A model generated the notes under the pieces. It was not told where the DNA came from. It made no database searches and worked only from the letters and a program-made list of their open reading frames with translations. DNA of 64,000 nucleotides from Fratercula arctica (taxonomy: Eukaryota; Chordata; Aves; Charadriiformes; Alcidae): NCBI GenBank assembly GCA_947846985.1, contig CANTUZ010000023.1, forward strand, positions 6,157,677 through 6,221,676. Direction: 5' to 3'. The position numbers were made by a program, and so were the translations under genes. Of this stretch, positions 39,101 to 53,086 are shown in pieces (position 1 is the stretch's first letter; every line of letters starts with the position of its first letter).

Positions 39101-41159
39101 AACACAGCTGTTAAGCATTAATTTTATATTTAGTGTTTGTGCACTCCATTTGTTTGTGCAGCCGGTTGCGCTTTAGCTCAGGTTTTACTTCTCACTGATG
39201 TGTTCCTTGAAGCTCAAGGTTGACCTTTAGAGTTTTATGAGGTTGTCATGTCACAGCACTACAGCAACAAGCGGAGGAGGAACGGCCTTTGGAGGAAGTG
39301 CTGAGATCAGTCCTCAGCACTTGACCAAGGCACTGACAAAGGATGGTGTCAGCAGAAGGTAATATTTTACTAAAATACTTCTTACGACCTCTGGAACAGT
39401 CATTATATTTTGTGGCAGAATTGCCACTAAGATGACTTTTTAAGTCTGAGAGCCAACATACCTCCCCGGTGATGTCTTTTGGATATAAATAGACTCAGTG
39501 AACTCTTAAATGAATAAAGCTGATGATCCCCATAGATGCTTTGCACTTCTCCTGGATGTAAGATGCTCAGGGGCACAGATTCACACTTGGTTCCTCTTGA
39601 TTTGCAGGAGCGAGGGGGGCTCAGTTCTAGTTTCGTTTTTATCCGAGCGGTTGATATCATGCCCTTTGCAAAGGAATGACCGCAGACCAGCAGTGAACCT
39701 AAGTGCAGGGAAGCATCTGTATGTTAAAATCGCTCATGGGAATTAACGATGATCAAAAATCTCACAAAGTCTTGAAACTTGATTCGTGGGAGCAGGTATA
39801 TAAGGTAGTTTGTTTCTTTTCTTGTGTGTCTCCTGGAAACAACAAGTTAGGAGCCATTTAGTTAAAAGGCAGCAAAAAACTATTTGACAATGTTCAGTTT
39901 CTTTAAAATTCCTCTGTATTTTCAGTGGCGTAGGAGCCTGGTCTGCCAGTGACTGTCAGCAGTAAACTTGGAAGGGGATATTTAAAAGTCTAGTTTCAGT
40001 TTACCTAGGCTATTATTCTAACTTCCTTTACACCGTAAACTGTTGAGAGGTGTCCGTCTTTCAGTGGTGGATTACATCACGTGTAGCTGTGGATACATAG
40101 TCTGGCCTATAAAAGAGTAGGTGCACTTAGTAAGTTGTTATGTAAAACATTGAGGGGATTTTGGAAGGAAAAAAATAGGGAGTTGCTAGGCAAAATTGTG
40201 CTTTTAGTAAAACCAGTGCTTGGTTAAATTGATGGTTTAAAAAAGCAAATGAAATTGCTCTGGATTTACATTGATGTAACAGTGCAAATCGGTCCATTAT
40301 CGGTTCTTCCTTATGGACATGGTACTTAAGGAAAAATTACGTAGGTGCAGTTCATGATAGCGCTGGCGGAAACGAAGTCTGAGCTGAAGCAGCTCAAATT
40401 CAGCCTACAGGTAGGAATGATGATTTGCCACTTATTTCTCTTTCAACCTTAAAAGCATCTGCAGGGTATCCTGCAGTGGTCTTTTAAAACTCATCAGCAG
40501 GTTTAAAAAAAATAAAGGAAGTTTTGGTGGGTTTTTTTCCCCACAGCATGTTATTCCAATAGTGGAACTTGTTGCCGCAAGGTGTTTTGGAGGACAAAAT
40601 TTCAAATGAGTTCAGAGAGAAAATAAGATATACTTACAAAAGAACAGCCTTTAGGGACCAATAAACAAAGCCAGTAATGTAAGGTGGAAAATTTACAAAT
40701 TGCTATTTCTGTGGAAATTGGAAGAGTATATGAAAAGAAGGGATCGTTAGTTGTCTGTGTTTCCGACGTGCATTTATTAAGCATCCGCCAAGATCAGAGG
40801 AGTGATCTTGGGATGTCTGGACCCTTCAGCCTGGCCCAGGACAGCCCTTCTTCATTCTGCTGCCGTGAGTAAGGGAAGTAAAATGTTTCATGAAAAACAG
40901 AAGACGCAGGTTGAGCAAAATCCGTGTTTAGGTAATGCTAAATGTTTATCAAGCAAGGGGAAAGGTGCAAGGAAATAATTGTTTAATATTTTTTATCTGT
41001 TGAAGTCAGTGTTAAGTTTTGACTGGGTGAAATGCTGTAGTGTCTTGGAGCTGAAATGTTCTCATTTGGGGAATAGAGGTGACCAATCTTTACTTTTTTT
41101 CCTCCAAAATTTTCAGTAAAACCCTTTTTTGTATATCCTTGAGCTTTCAGTGAGCTGGG

Positions 41160-41227
41160 AGGGGGATAAGAGGGTGGGGGGGCGTTTTTTTGCTTTTTGC
41201 CCTTTTTTTCTTTTTTTTTTTTTTTTT
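41160..41227. repeat. G-rich then T-rich low-complexity patch
   Basis: A G-rich segment (GGGAGGGGGATAAGAGGG, then GGGTGGGGGGGCG) passes directly into long T-runs ending about 41227. It produces a spurious lysine-rich minus-strand frame. Confidence 0.8.
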
Positions 41228-44200
41228 GAGAAGGCACAGTGACTGATACCTTTCCAAATGACAGTCCTCCCGCAGTCTTAATACTGTAGCTCCCTTAATC
41301 TTGAGACAGTAGCAGGATCAGAAGATATACTGATAACTATAACACAGCTTCATAAAAAACATGAGCTGGAATGGAGATTTGGTTTATTTATTCTTGTGAG
41401 AGTTGCAAGACTGATCTCTCGAGTTCCAGAGTTCCTGGCGTTGTTCCCTCCTACAGCCATCAGCTTTTCACTGTTGCTGAACCAACTTATTTATTTTTAT
41501 ACTTAACGATATTGATGATAATGGAGAATCTATGTCCTTGGAAAATAAGGAGCAAACAGCAAGATTTTGCTTTGCAGATTTTCCTGGTGGTGGTGTTCTG
41601 TGCTCCCCTCGTTGCCCATGCAATTGAATAGTCTTTTAAGTTGACAAGTAGGTTCTGGAAGGATGAAACGATTCCTTTCATAATAACTTTAATGAGTCCT
41701 AATTAGAAATGGAAGTGATACGCCTGTTTTAAAGTGACTTTTCTGCAAAAGATTTACATTAAAAATTAAGGTATTTCATTGTGACCATTTCTTGCTCTTT
41801 CTGTCCCTGATATCCTCTGAACGGTGAGATTAAAGCGTGGGGATCATCAGAATTGTCTCCACTTATTCACCTTCTATGAGGACTGATTTAACTTAATAAC
41901 ACCCAACTTGGGTAACATGATAAATATCTGCTTTACTGAACTACTGTTATTTCAGACCATTTATTTTCATTAACCCATCACTCACTTTTATGTTTCACCT
42001 CCTACCAGTGTTGCCCTGGAAATGAATTCCCATTTTGCAGGTCGCTTGCTGCTATTGAAATCATCAGCAAAACTGCTGTTACACCAGGTGTAGTACAGGA
42101 TGGGCTCCTCTCAGCGCCCTTTTGATTGCCATTATTCCATCCCTCTTTTCATTACTGCATTGCCACACAGCTTTTTAGTCCCCTTGTAAATAATGAAAAT
42201 GGAAAAATCTGTGAATTGCTGAGTGCCTTCACCTCCCAGGGAAGCTCCTCAGCACTATGTAGGATGGGACCAAGTCTTATCTTAGACACTGATGTGAATC
42301 TGATTCCTGTAGTCTGAGCAATCCCCCCAAAATCACAAAATGTAACTAAGAAAGTGTGTTAGTGTTGTCATCCTCCTTTACTCCCGTCCCTCCTGTACTG
42401 ATGTTACACAAGGACATAACAAAAGAAATCAACCCTGGCGAGTTTCCATGTTTTATAACAGTCTTGCTGTCGTTGGCATCTTTTCCCCTTAGATTTGCTA
42501 CTGCTGAAATCCATTGACTGTTGGAGGCAGCCTGAAGTCATTGTGACTAGGGAAGGTGCTGCTTCAAGTTAAAGAATCGAAAGTAGAGAAATGTATAAAA
42601 ATGCTTCATTATCATTTTGGCAATTTTGTGACCTTAAAAATGAGAAAGGAAAGAAAGTTGCATAAGCATTCTTGCATTTTCTGAAAAGGACAGCTGTTTT
42701 TACCAAGATTTTACCAGAATTGACAGGTTTCCCTAAACAATTCCATGAAATGACATTTTTCTAGAGCAAAAATATTCTATCAAAAGTATTCTGGTAGCGA
42801 TTACTCCTCCTTGGAGCTCACGTGCTCTTCATACGTTAACCCGTTAGTTGTGTATTATGTTTGTACCATCAGAGGACATCGTCTGTTGGCGCGGTGAGGC
42901 TCTGCAGATTAGGTAAAGCTCAAAAGGCAAGAGATAATTTTATAGTCTTTTGTGAGCTTGGGTGATGGAAGGAGGAGTTAGTTGGGAATTTCTTTTTATA
43001 TTTTATAGTCCTCATTTAGAAATCATATTCTTGGCTGGTATATGTTGTGGCTTTATTGATTCCGGTAGAGCAACTCCATGGCCTTCTACCTGAGATGTGG
43101 TCGACCTGCTCCTATTTCTGAAAGTTCTAAGTAATTATTCCCTGTCATAGTTGAACGAGCAATTCTGTTTAAATTTAAGAATTGCTGTCTGTCTGAGGAA
43201 CAAGTGAATTCTTCAACAGGTGGAGTCTGATGGGAAGCGGATCCCTGCCAATAGGCTCAACTGAGTTGGGTGGATGAAACATTTATTACATGGGACAGAA
43301 CCAGCTTGTGAGGTTTGAACATCCTTCTGAGCATTCTGTTTCCTAGTTCAGCCCAGCAATCTGTTCAAAACAAGCTAATTTTAGTTCCTATGTGATGGAA
43401 GCGAGCCATTTTGTTCATCTTAATTCCAAATCTCACATTTGTGTTATGTGGAAGTTTGGGATTGACCTGTCAAAAATTTCACGGTATGGAAAATACAGGA
43501 ATTGGTAAGATGCTTTTGGGGGTTGTGAGCTTGGCCTTTGTTTAATGGTAACTGGGTGGACTTCCACAGCGTTATGTTTTGGTTTATTTTAACGCACATT
43601 GGAACAGAAGGATTGGGATTGGCTTTAAAGAAGTGCAGAATTGTTTGCACTGACTGCGCTATTTGACAGCAATGGGAATAACTGGGTGACTCGATGGGAA
43701 TGGCTTTATCATCCTTGAAAGGATCTTTTTTTCTCTCATTAGCTGTAGGTGGAGTGAGTAGACGAACCTCACTAAGCTGGAGCTGGTGTCTGTCAATACC
43801 TCTTACGACGGTGCAGGGAATGCTGTGAAAGCTTAAATGAGCTCATTGTGAGGAGGTGGGGATGCTCATGAAGTGGTTTGCAGTGTCACCTGAAGCGTAG
43901 TATGTCCGCTGGACAGATATTTCTGCTGGCAGTGGCGAGGAACCTGGGAGCTTGATGTTTTTTTTCAGGTGCAGGCATTTCACGAGGATGCAATGCATCC
44001 TGTCGCCTGCCTCCTGCTTCATCCTGGCATTGAGCATGGACAGTTGTTTGCTGACCTGCTTTCGAGGTGTGACGAGTCCTACTGCTGAAGAGACTGCAAA
44101 TAGGACTGTGATCCCAGGTCTAGCATTTCAGTAGAGAGCTATTCCTCACCAGTAATGATTTAAAAAGAAAAAAAAAAAAAAAGTCCCCCAAAAATCTACA

Positions 44201-44370
44201 TACCTTTTTTCTTCCTCCTCTGCCCACGTGCACGCATTTGCGTGCCTGCCGCTGCAAAAGGTGACACGCATTTCAGTTGCCATGGAGGGGTCGTCACGTC
44301 AAAGCACATTTTGCATCTGTTCCCCTCTCAGCTAAATAGCATCAGGCTGGAAAGGCAAAATATAAAGGAG

Positions 44371-44386
44371 CGGGGGCGGGGGGGGA
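44371..44386 (+). repeat. G-rich run
   Basis: CGGGGGCGGGGGGGGAAG-type sequence, quadruplex-capable and isolated in AT-rich surroundings. It has no gene or CpG island around it. Confidence 0.75.
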
Positions 44387-47170
44387 AGTTCGATTTGTAT
44401 CAAATCAATGCGACTTGGACCTCTTTGAAATTCCACTGAGGTATAATGGACACCTTTGTGCAAGATAGTCAGAAGGCTCTTCTGACTTGTTGATGGAAGA
44501 AACGCTATAATTAGTAAGCCAAAAATTTTAGAAGGCTCAGAAATTTTGAGCAGAGTTTGTTTTTTTTTTTTTTCTGAGCATATGTCTTTTCTTTCTGTTT
44601 CTGTGTTGCATTTTTCCCTCTAACGGCTTTAGCAGTGGGTTTTGCAGATGGATCTGGAATTTGCAACAGGAGCTGGGTCGTTTGAGGCTGTTGGGTACTT
44701 CCAAGTTCTTTTATAATCAATGGGACGTGACTCATGAAAGGTAGGGGGGAATTGTTTTGCCAGGGGATCGCGTTGAAACCCGGCTTAAGAACTTTTCTTC
44801 AGTGTGGTGCCTAACTGGATTCCCTGAAGATGACTTCAAGTGGCGCGCAGGTGACCCAGTAAAGGTCAAATCAATTGAGTAATGAATGAACAGGCTGATA
44901 AATTCTTTGAGAGGTACACTGCTCTTCGTAAGATCAAACTTGTTACCCTGACGGCAGTTGAACAAATTGAAAATAAATTGAAAATAGAAAAATATGGCAA
45001 AATAAGGCTTTCGTTTTAATCGATGGAACAAGTTTTGTAGGAATATAATTTATTCTTGATTAGTGAAAGTCTATATGGTATTTGAAGCTTTGTAAAATGT
45101 TGTATTCCAGGCTGGTGTAAATTTGATGGAAGAATGGCTGAACGCTCTTACTTGCGTGATGTGGTTACTTCATAACTCTTTCTGGTCTAAAAAAAAGGAT
45201 TTGTCAATTGCTTAGCATCAAGCGTCCTTAAGAATAACAAAAGGTTGTGCATAAGGAAATATTTCATGAATTATTACCTGAAATATTTTTATGCCTTATT
45301 CCCCAGGAACTGAAACACTACCGTATGACTCAGCTTGCAGTGCAGAGGAATTCCAGTGGAGTTGTTTGCAACAGGCTTTTTGGGAAGCTCAGTGTACAAC
45401 CCCTTAAAAAAGGAATACCTGTTTTGAGGACAGGAATAGAGTATTTTTGGGAAACTGGGTAGAATTAAAGCATTTCAGATTGGGTGCTCAAACGTGGAGG
45501 CCCCCCGAAGTCTTCTGTCTCTGGGATCTTCAGAAAAGTTCACCTGAAACTGGAAAGTTAAATGAACTTTTTGGTTCATTGAACTTAATTAATGGACTGT
45601 TTCTGGTCGGTGTCCTATTTTGGTATGTTGAGTGTTAACCTCTATGGAGTCTGGATCCACATTACTTATAGTCAAAGTACTGGAGCATTGGTTGTCTTTC
45701 AAAAAAAAGTCATCTTTTAGGTGTGTGGGCTGGGATTCAGCAACTTTTCCAGTCCTTAGGCAAAGATGAGTCTTTCCTTGCATATTTTATACCATGTTCA
45801 TTTGTTGCTTGTCAGGATTCTTGGGGAAGTTGGGTCTTTCGCTGAAGTGTTGCTGGGTAGTTGGAATCATGACTTTTCAACTCCATTATGCTTCAGGGGG
45901 GAAAAGCAGGGTGGATGCAGACAGATGACATTTATTTGGCTCTTCAAGAGGGTCTGCTGGCTATGATGGTCAGCATCTGGCTGTGATGGTAGGTCAAGCA
46001 TCTATTTTGAAAAGCATTTTTTTTTTTTAGTGAATATGCTTTGTGGTCAAAATTGGGATGAGTTATTTTCTTTTCTGAGACCTGACCCTACTGTCACTTG
46101 CGATGGAAACGAAACCCAAATGACTCTGCAGGTGCAGCAGCAGATTTTAAGAAGGGGATTTTGTGTCTTGCAGGTCACACAGAAATGCCGGGGGGGGGTG
46201 TTATGACTTTGTTTCTTGCTGTTTCGAAGTGGAGGGGTGAGGTGCAGGGAGCCCCCGTGAAGCCTTCGGCATTTATCAGTTGTAGCAGAATCTAGGGTCA
46301 AAAATGGCTGAGAACGGCTGATTTGGATTAGACCTGATGGATGAAAAAGTTTGTCTTTGGGTTAACCTGCCACCTCCCTGGGCCAACAGAAATAACCTGT
46401 GATAAATGTGTTTCTTGAGGCTGCCTTCAAGCCCTCTGCAGAAGCTGTGGGGCTGGTGCCGTCCAGACAAATTTCCAGGAATACCTGGCACCGCCTGCAG
46501 TGCCCGGGTCTCTTCGGGATCTGATGCTCATTATCCATCACCCTTTGTTCTGTCTCCTTTCTCTTCCTTTCTTTCCTTGCCCTGTTTTTCTCTGTGTATG
46601 ACGCTTCTCTGAGCCATGGCTCTTCTGCACCTTTATCACAGGCTGGGGCTGAGAAGAGCCGGGGCAGAGGGGAGGGAGTGCAGAGAGGAGGAGGCTGTGA
46701 ATCATCTCAGAACTTAAAGAAAAAGCTGGAGTCTGTCCTGGCGATTTGCATGAAACTCTTATTTCCCACCACACTTACAGAAAGACCTGCTTCTTCTTTT
46801 GCCAGCCAGCCGCTTGTAAAAATAGGAGTGAGGGAATCCCGCTGATTCCACCTAAACCTTTGTTATTCATTTGTAGGATTTTGATATGATGCTGTTCCTA
46901 ATAGCGGCTGAACCCAGAAGAATATATAGCATTTAATCTTTGTTAAAAGCAATGAAATTCTCTGAGAATTTTTTCCCCTCTGTGGTATGCATTAAGCTAC
47001 ATGAGATCAAAACTTCTTTTAAATGTTTGCTGTAGTGGAGCTAGCTGTTTCCCTTTCATCCCAGCTGAGGCTTTTGTTATTTTGGGCACTGTCTAAATCT
47101 GCTCCTGCCCTTAGGAACTTAATTTAATTTTTTTTCTTTTTGTCATCGTAAATATGCAAACAGTATTTTG

Positions 47171-47282
47171 CCCATGTTAAAAGTGGAAAATGAAGTAGCA
47201 ACAGGCAAAATGATTTGTCGCGTGTCAAGCGATAGCCGTGGCACCTGGTCCTTTAGGCACAATGAGAGACCAGAGTCCTGGA
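47171..47282 (-). repeat. Possible MIR-like SINE fragment
   Basis: AAAGTGGAAAATGAAGTAGC, then ATGATTTGTCGCGTGTCA, AGCCGTGGCACCTGG and CAGAGTCCTGG parallel a reversed MIR-type SINE (AAATGAGGAAACTGAGGC, GTGACTTGCCCAAGGTCA, AGTGGCAGAGCC, AGGAGTCCTG). The order is preserved but the identity is low. Confidence 0.42.
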
Positions 47283-50200
47283 GAGAGAAGCAGCGTGGAG
47301 GAGAGAGGAGGTCACGTCAAGGTTTTCTCCTCTGGGTATTTATCAAAGGAGATTTTAAATTTGGAGTTTTATTTCGGTCAGTGCTGTTTTCTGTACAGAC
47401 ATCTACTAAATGGGTTGTTATATTCTATCAGGAAAACACATTGTTGTCATTGTCCAAATGATTCTCAACAATCAATATTATCTTTTCTGGGGGGAATAAT
47501 AATAACACTTTGTGCATGTCTGGAGTTAAAGTGATTTTCAGCGCTTATCTACACTTTGTTTTCTCTCATCTTGAAGTAAATTCATTCACTCTTTACTAGT
47601 GTACCAAATTGATCCATAAACATTTCATTACCAGTAAACGTGTTGCTACTTCCATCAAGTAGTTTATTTCGATGATGTTAATTGCATCCAAAGCTGAACG
47701 TGGGGATGGCAGTTAATGAAACCAAAGCTGCTATTAACGGACAAAAATTGGAAACTGCATTTTCTTCCTGCTTTTTTTTTTTCTTTATGTAGTTTTTCCG
47801 CATATCGTAGCAGTCTGCTGTGTCACTTTTCAACCCAATGAATCTTGTATGATTTTTGCTGCTAAAACAGCACAGGTCAGCCATAGGAAGGGGGAGTATT
47901 TCCATCCCGAGGAGCGTGGTTTTATGGATTTCCCTCTGGCAGACAAGGAAGAGGAGCTTTGATCGCCCACCTCTCAGGCATGTGTCCTTACTACAAAGGC
48001 TTGTATAAAGAGGAGCAATCACCACCACTTCTGCCATATCTTCAAAAGCAAATTATGTCCACTGTGGCGTTGCAAGGAGAGAGCGTGTCTCCATAGATGC
48101 GTGATGGGTTTGCTGTAGGAACTCCCAGGCGGAGACATGCTTCCTTATTAAACTTGTTTAAACTTGAACGTCCCTCTCAGACCTACAGCTCAGAGGGCCT
48201 GTGGAGCTGGAAACCCGTCGCGACAGCGTTACCTGCTCCATGGAGGAGCTGAGCCAGGGGATGCAGGTTTGTGGTTGTGGTTTAGAAAACCCATCCTGGT
48301 TCTAAATGTGCTGGAGTGACATAATGGAGGTGCCACCTTAAGGTAGGAAGGAAGGAGGTTGGATAATGCTCAGCCTGCCCTTGAGCGCCACTCTTTTTAG
48401 GTGTAGGATTCAGAATTAATGTACGTGGACGCTGAGGGGTTGGTCAAGGTCTGAAGACCGCCATAGCAAAAGGTGTTGGGTAATGCAGCAGATGATTCGC
48501 TCGTGGACAGAGTTCCAGGGGGACCTGGTGTAGCAGAGGACTGGGAATAAGCTCGGTTGTGGCCTGGGGGCAGCAGGTCTGGGCGAGAGCATGCGATGCA
48601 GCAGGCTGCGACGGGATTTGTGGGGAACTGGCGTTGCTAATGGCTTTGTAGATTGAAACCAGGGCTCTGCACTGAAGGAGAACAACAGGGAGCTGTGAAG
48701 GTACTGGAGCCTTGAGCCAGGAATCAATAACTACCTTTAGAAAGCAGGGGTTTTTATGAGGACGTGGGAGGGGGCGAGTGTTGCATTCAGCTTGAGTAAA
48801 TTGTGATAATTTACCCTGGAAGTAACTACTGTATTAGGTATGACATTATTATTAAGGATATGTCTGAATCGGCCAATTCCCCTTTCTGTTCGAGAGGTAA
48901 AGGACAATGTGCATCCTTTTTAGCTGCATTTTGTATATGCTTATCATTAATGTCCTGCTCCCTTTTATTGTAGGTACTTGGCATTGTCCACATAAGAAAT
49001 AGCAATTTGCATTATAGAACAGCAATGTCTGTTTTGATTAAGAACAACACTTTCCCCTGCTCTCCTGTTTCCATGAATATTTAAATTAATTAAGCCCAGC
49101 AAAGATTTTATTTCAGCTTAATGACTTATAAATGTGACTTCTTATGTCTGTGGAAATGAGTGAAACGCGACAGACACAGCTCTTAATACACCTAATTACT
49201 GAATTGATGCATTCCAAGAAGATGGGGCAGCAGGCTTTTCTCCTTAGACGATGTTACATCTCTGAGCTTGCGGTGATGGCCTGTAGCTGCACGTGTGTGT
49301 TTTCCATCTGCTTCGCTATTAGATTTAAGATTTAAGATTCTGCTTTGGTATTAAAAGCTCTCATTTTAGAGAGACTAGTCCTAAGCAAGCAACGCGGTCT
49401 GTGACAAAAGGTGTTTGCCACGCTTTGTGCAGTGCTAATGTAATCCTGACACCAGCCAGGGCTGGTTTTGAGGTGCTAAATACCACCTTGGTTAGCCGAA
49501 CGTCAGCTCCTTTGTGCTTTAGGAGACCTAAAGAGATCAGAGATCCTCTAGAGAGATTCTTATATTTCAGTAATTTCTGGGAGGGTGGTTGCAGGCGACT
49601 ATATCAGTAAAGAGATTCTGGTTTGTAGCAAATAGGTGGAATTGGATTTGCTCTGGCTTTTGTTGTCAGATAATTAAACATCTAGACCAACTTTCAAAAC
49701 GAACTGTGCATCAGAATTGGAGCAAGAGCCTGGTTTGGGAAATTGTTGGATATGCTTGAAAAATCGGTCTCTTAGGGCTTCTGTGTTGGGGTGCTTTATT
49801 TAAAAAAAGAACATAGACATAATTATTGTCTGCGCTTGAAGATCTTGTTCCTACTTCCTTAGGCGTATCTGAACCTCAGATACCTGTATTTTAGAGAAGC
49901 TGATATAAAAGGTTGGTAATGTGGATTAAATACAGAGTCTATATAGTCTCTGTATGAAAGTGGTCACACTGGCATCAAAAGAACTGTACCTAAAATCACT
50001 GCTCCTAGGAGTAATGCAGTAATCCCATTAGTGACTGGGCAATCTTTGTGCTAGACGCTGCGAACAAGAGACTTACCTGCCCTGAGGAGTTCACACATGT
50101 GCAAGCCAACATGCGAAAATGGTGATGGTGGCTGGTGTTAGGGCTCCTAAGGAGCTAAGGAAAGGAAAGTGTGGAGAGGAGGAACTTGAGAGTGGTACTG

Positions 50201-50655
50201 AGTGCCTCTTCACGTGTTCTTCAGTCGCTCCATACAAATTCCTGCTGCTGTTCTTCCCAGGGAAGACCTGAGCAATACCTGGTGGTCACTGCTGTGCTGC
50301 CACGGTGGGACAGCAAGTGAGAAGAGGACACGTACCTCTTATTCCTTGGCTGCTATTTGATTGAAAAGCTCGGACAGTTTGTATTTAGAAAGATGGGTTT
50401 GAAAAGAACAGCCTGGAATGCTAAAAGTGTTTGTCATTTGGTGAGAAACTTGTTTCTGTGGAGCAGGTTCAAGGAGCGGGGAGTTCAGGGGAATAACTTT
50501 GAGCCTTTCCTAGAGAAGCTCTTGGGCAGGAGGGTGTACCAGCAGCTGAGACTTCCAGCATTAAAAAAAACACTCAAATTTGGTGAATGAGACAGGGGAA
50601 TGAACTTCTCGTGCTCTGAATTCTTGAATGTTCCCAGACTGTAGTAATATTTGAC

Positions 50656-50671
50656 TTTTTTTTTTTTTTTT
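50656..50671. repeat. T16 homopolymer
   Basis: Sixteen Ts with no adjacent retrocopy recognised. Confidence 0.8.
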
Positions 50672-52695
50672 CCTTCACCCTAATCCTTTAAAGTGTTGAT
50701 GGGGAAGATGCAGATTCTGTCTTAAGCAGATCGGTCTTGACTCAATTTAAATCCAGCTAAGAGTGCTAAATTGACATGTAAGTAGGTGAGTCAAGTGCTA
50801 ACAGTCTCTTTCAGAACAAGCTGTAGATGTGTTGTGATTCTAATTTATTTCTTTATAACTCTCCTAATGGAATAAAATGTACAAGAGGGGATATAAATAC
50901 TTGGATGACTAACAAGAAGGCGATGGGATATAACGTTAAGTGAAGTCTGCATCCCCAGAGGTAAATGACAGTTGAAATTAAGGAAGCTGATGAGATGTTC
51001 TCACGTGATGGAAGGTGGTCTCCAGGGGACCACACTGAAGGGAATTGAGAACGGTGCTCAGCCTCTGAGCTGCTCACATCTTGATTCTCTCCCCATTTCT
51101 ACTACCCATTCTGCTGTGCGTTTTTAGGAACATTATTTATTTCCTTTTCTTTCCCCTCTTCTGCCCCGCCCCGTGAACTCTGTTCCTATGGACACCAAGA
51201 ATTCCCTCCCCACGTGAAGCACTACCCAGTCTGGGAAGAGAGATGCCGTTTCAGATGGTTCACAGGCAGAAACCTTGGGGCTGCTTCCCAGGGACAGACA
51301 GACATCCAGAGCATGAAGCAAAAAGTAAACTCGGTGCTCTCTGCCACCTGCTCTCTGAGAAGTATAATTCCATAATGAAGCGAGCAATTTGAAACCTAAG
51401 CATTTGCCTTGACACCAAGCAGAAAAACGATGGGCTTGGCACGAGCGTTGGCTTTTGCCGTGATGAAGGGTCTGATGGACCTTTGGGATTAACTGATGTG
51501 TGTACAATAATGGAACACCTAAGTATCATTTTTAGAGATGACGAAAAAACATAGATAACCACCCCAAAATTGTTTGTTGGGTAAAACAGATTTTTTTATT
51601 TCTTTGTGGATGGATGGATTAAGAAATAATTCTTCTGAAGCATTTTCAGTATAAAAAAGTAGAACTTGATATTTTGCCCATATAAAAATCTTTTCAAGAG
51701 TCTGACTTCTTATTCAGCTGCTGGTTCTTAAAAATTCTTTGTGGTCTCTGTAAGTCGTATGTGCAAAATCCTGTCGCATCACTGTGAATAGTTGAAATGC
51801 TTCCCTTTTTTTTTTTTTTAATAAGGTATATCTCTTTTTTTGGCTTAAAGGCATGAGGAAGACGAAAAACTGAAATATTATAAGCCTTTGTATGGAGAAC
51901 TGTCTAATGAGGCAGCTTTATCTACAGCATTGAGAAGATCAGTCTGCGAATATAGGTTGAAAAAGCCTAAAATATGTCATTATTACTCATATAGTGTATT
52001 TGATCTAGCCAAGAATCTTAATCTTCAGATATCTTACAAGGACTGGGACTGATTGATATGTCAGATTGTCTGGCCATAACTTTGTTACGCTACTATAGCG
52101 ATGGTCTCTGAGCCATCACTAAGTAAGTTCAATTAACTTATTGAAGTTGTATTCCAGAAATTCAGCAGAAAATGGTTTTAGGCTGCTATGGATTTTGTGC
52201 TAACCTTAAAGGAGTGCCTTAGATTATAATGAAACAAATGAAGGCTCTGACAATCTTTTTCATATTTTAAATTTGTTTTATTGCCAGTGGGGAATACCAC
52301 GTCTGAGACTTCATAGACTTTCTCCTAAGATTATCTTGACGTGTTTTTAATTCATTTTGTAATATGTTTTCTATAAGAATGGGTGGAGGAAAGGTGAGCA
52401 GATAAGATTTTGAGCAGCTATCAGTGAGATTTATGCAGGGAGGCTAATTGCGATTTAGAGTGCTGTTGTTTGTTTAGAGAATAAAGGAGAAGATAAGAGG
52501 GACATTAAAAAAAAGAAAGAAGTGAGTTAGGTTAGAGGGGACAGGGACATGCTTGTTATTTTAGCCAATGGACTGTACCATTTCAGCATCCTTCGAGGTA
52601 CCATTGAGTCTGCAGTCAGGGAGTTAATGCCTACAAACCCCTTTGCCCTTTCATTGCAGCAAACCCAGGGCTGTTGAGGGCAGTGCCCTGTGGAA

Positions 52696-52815
52696 AGGGT
52701 TGGGAGCTGGGAGGTCAGGACACCTGGGCTCTGCTCAAGGCTCTTCCCTTGGCTGGGCTCTGGAAGTGCCGTGGTCTCTCTGCGCTCATTTACATGTCTC
52801 TTCCTGTGATTGAGC
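52696..52815 (+). repeat. MIR-like SINE fragment
   Basis: GGGAGGTCAGGACACCTGGG, then CTCTGCTCAAGGCTCTTCCC, TGGGCTCTGGAAGTGCCG, TCTCTCTGCGCTCATTTACA and TGTCTCTTCCTGTGATTG match, in order, a forward MIR-type SINE (GGGAGTCAGGACTCCTGGGT, TTCTATTCCCGGCTCTGCC, CTCTCTGTGCCTCAGTTTCC, CCATCTGTAAAATGGG). This is the clearest MIR-like copy in the window. It lies just before the CR1 at 52855, and a minus-strand open frame through both is a shadow. Confidence 0.55.
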
Positions 52816-52854
52816 AACTGCAAATTAGTGTGAACTACGTGGAAATATTGTGGA

Positions 52855-53086
52855 GATTTAGATGAGATTTCAGGAAGAAATTTTTCAGTACGAGGGTGGT
52901 GAGCCCCTGGCCCAGGGTGCCCAGAGAAGCTGTGGCTGCCCCATCCCTGGAGGGGTTCAAGGCCAGGTTGGATGGGGCTTGGAGCAACCTGGGCTGGTGG
53001 GAGGTGTCCCTGCCCAGGGCAGGGGGGTTGGAACGAGATGATCTTTAAGGTCCCTTCCAACTCTAACCATTCTATGGTTCTATGAA
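52855..53086 (+). mobile_element. CR1 LINE, 5'-truncated, 3' end
   Basis: It begins near GATTTAGATGAGATTTCAGG and a GGAAGAAATTTTTCAGTACG block, then GTGAGCCCCTGGCCCAGG, the GTTCAAGGCCAGGTTGGA segment, and a CATTCTATGGTTCTATGA tail. By eye it differs from the copy at 2405-2658 at only a handful of positions over the last 190 bases, indicating a relatively young subfamily. The 284-codon minus-strand frame at 52527-53381 runs antisense through this element and is not a gene. Confidence 0.93.

Larger units (their letters stand above)
36182..52695. other. Long non-coding stretch, no gene recognised
   Basis: No exon, RNA gene or young transposon is seen. Contents noted are a possible MIR-like fragment at 47171-47282, a T-rich and G-rich low-complexity patch around 41160-41227, a G-rich run at 44371-44386, a T16 run at 50656-50671, and AT-rich, repeat-free sequence at 48880-49145 that may be a conserved regulatory element. 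Open frames of 60-124 codons on both strands appear random. Confidence 0.5.

Noticed and set aside
45957..45994. Near-repeat of GCTATGATGGTCAGCATCTG
   Set aside because: It is two short imperfect copies only, within what chance allows.
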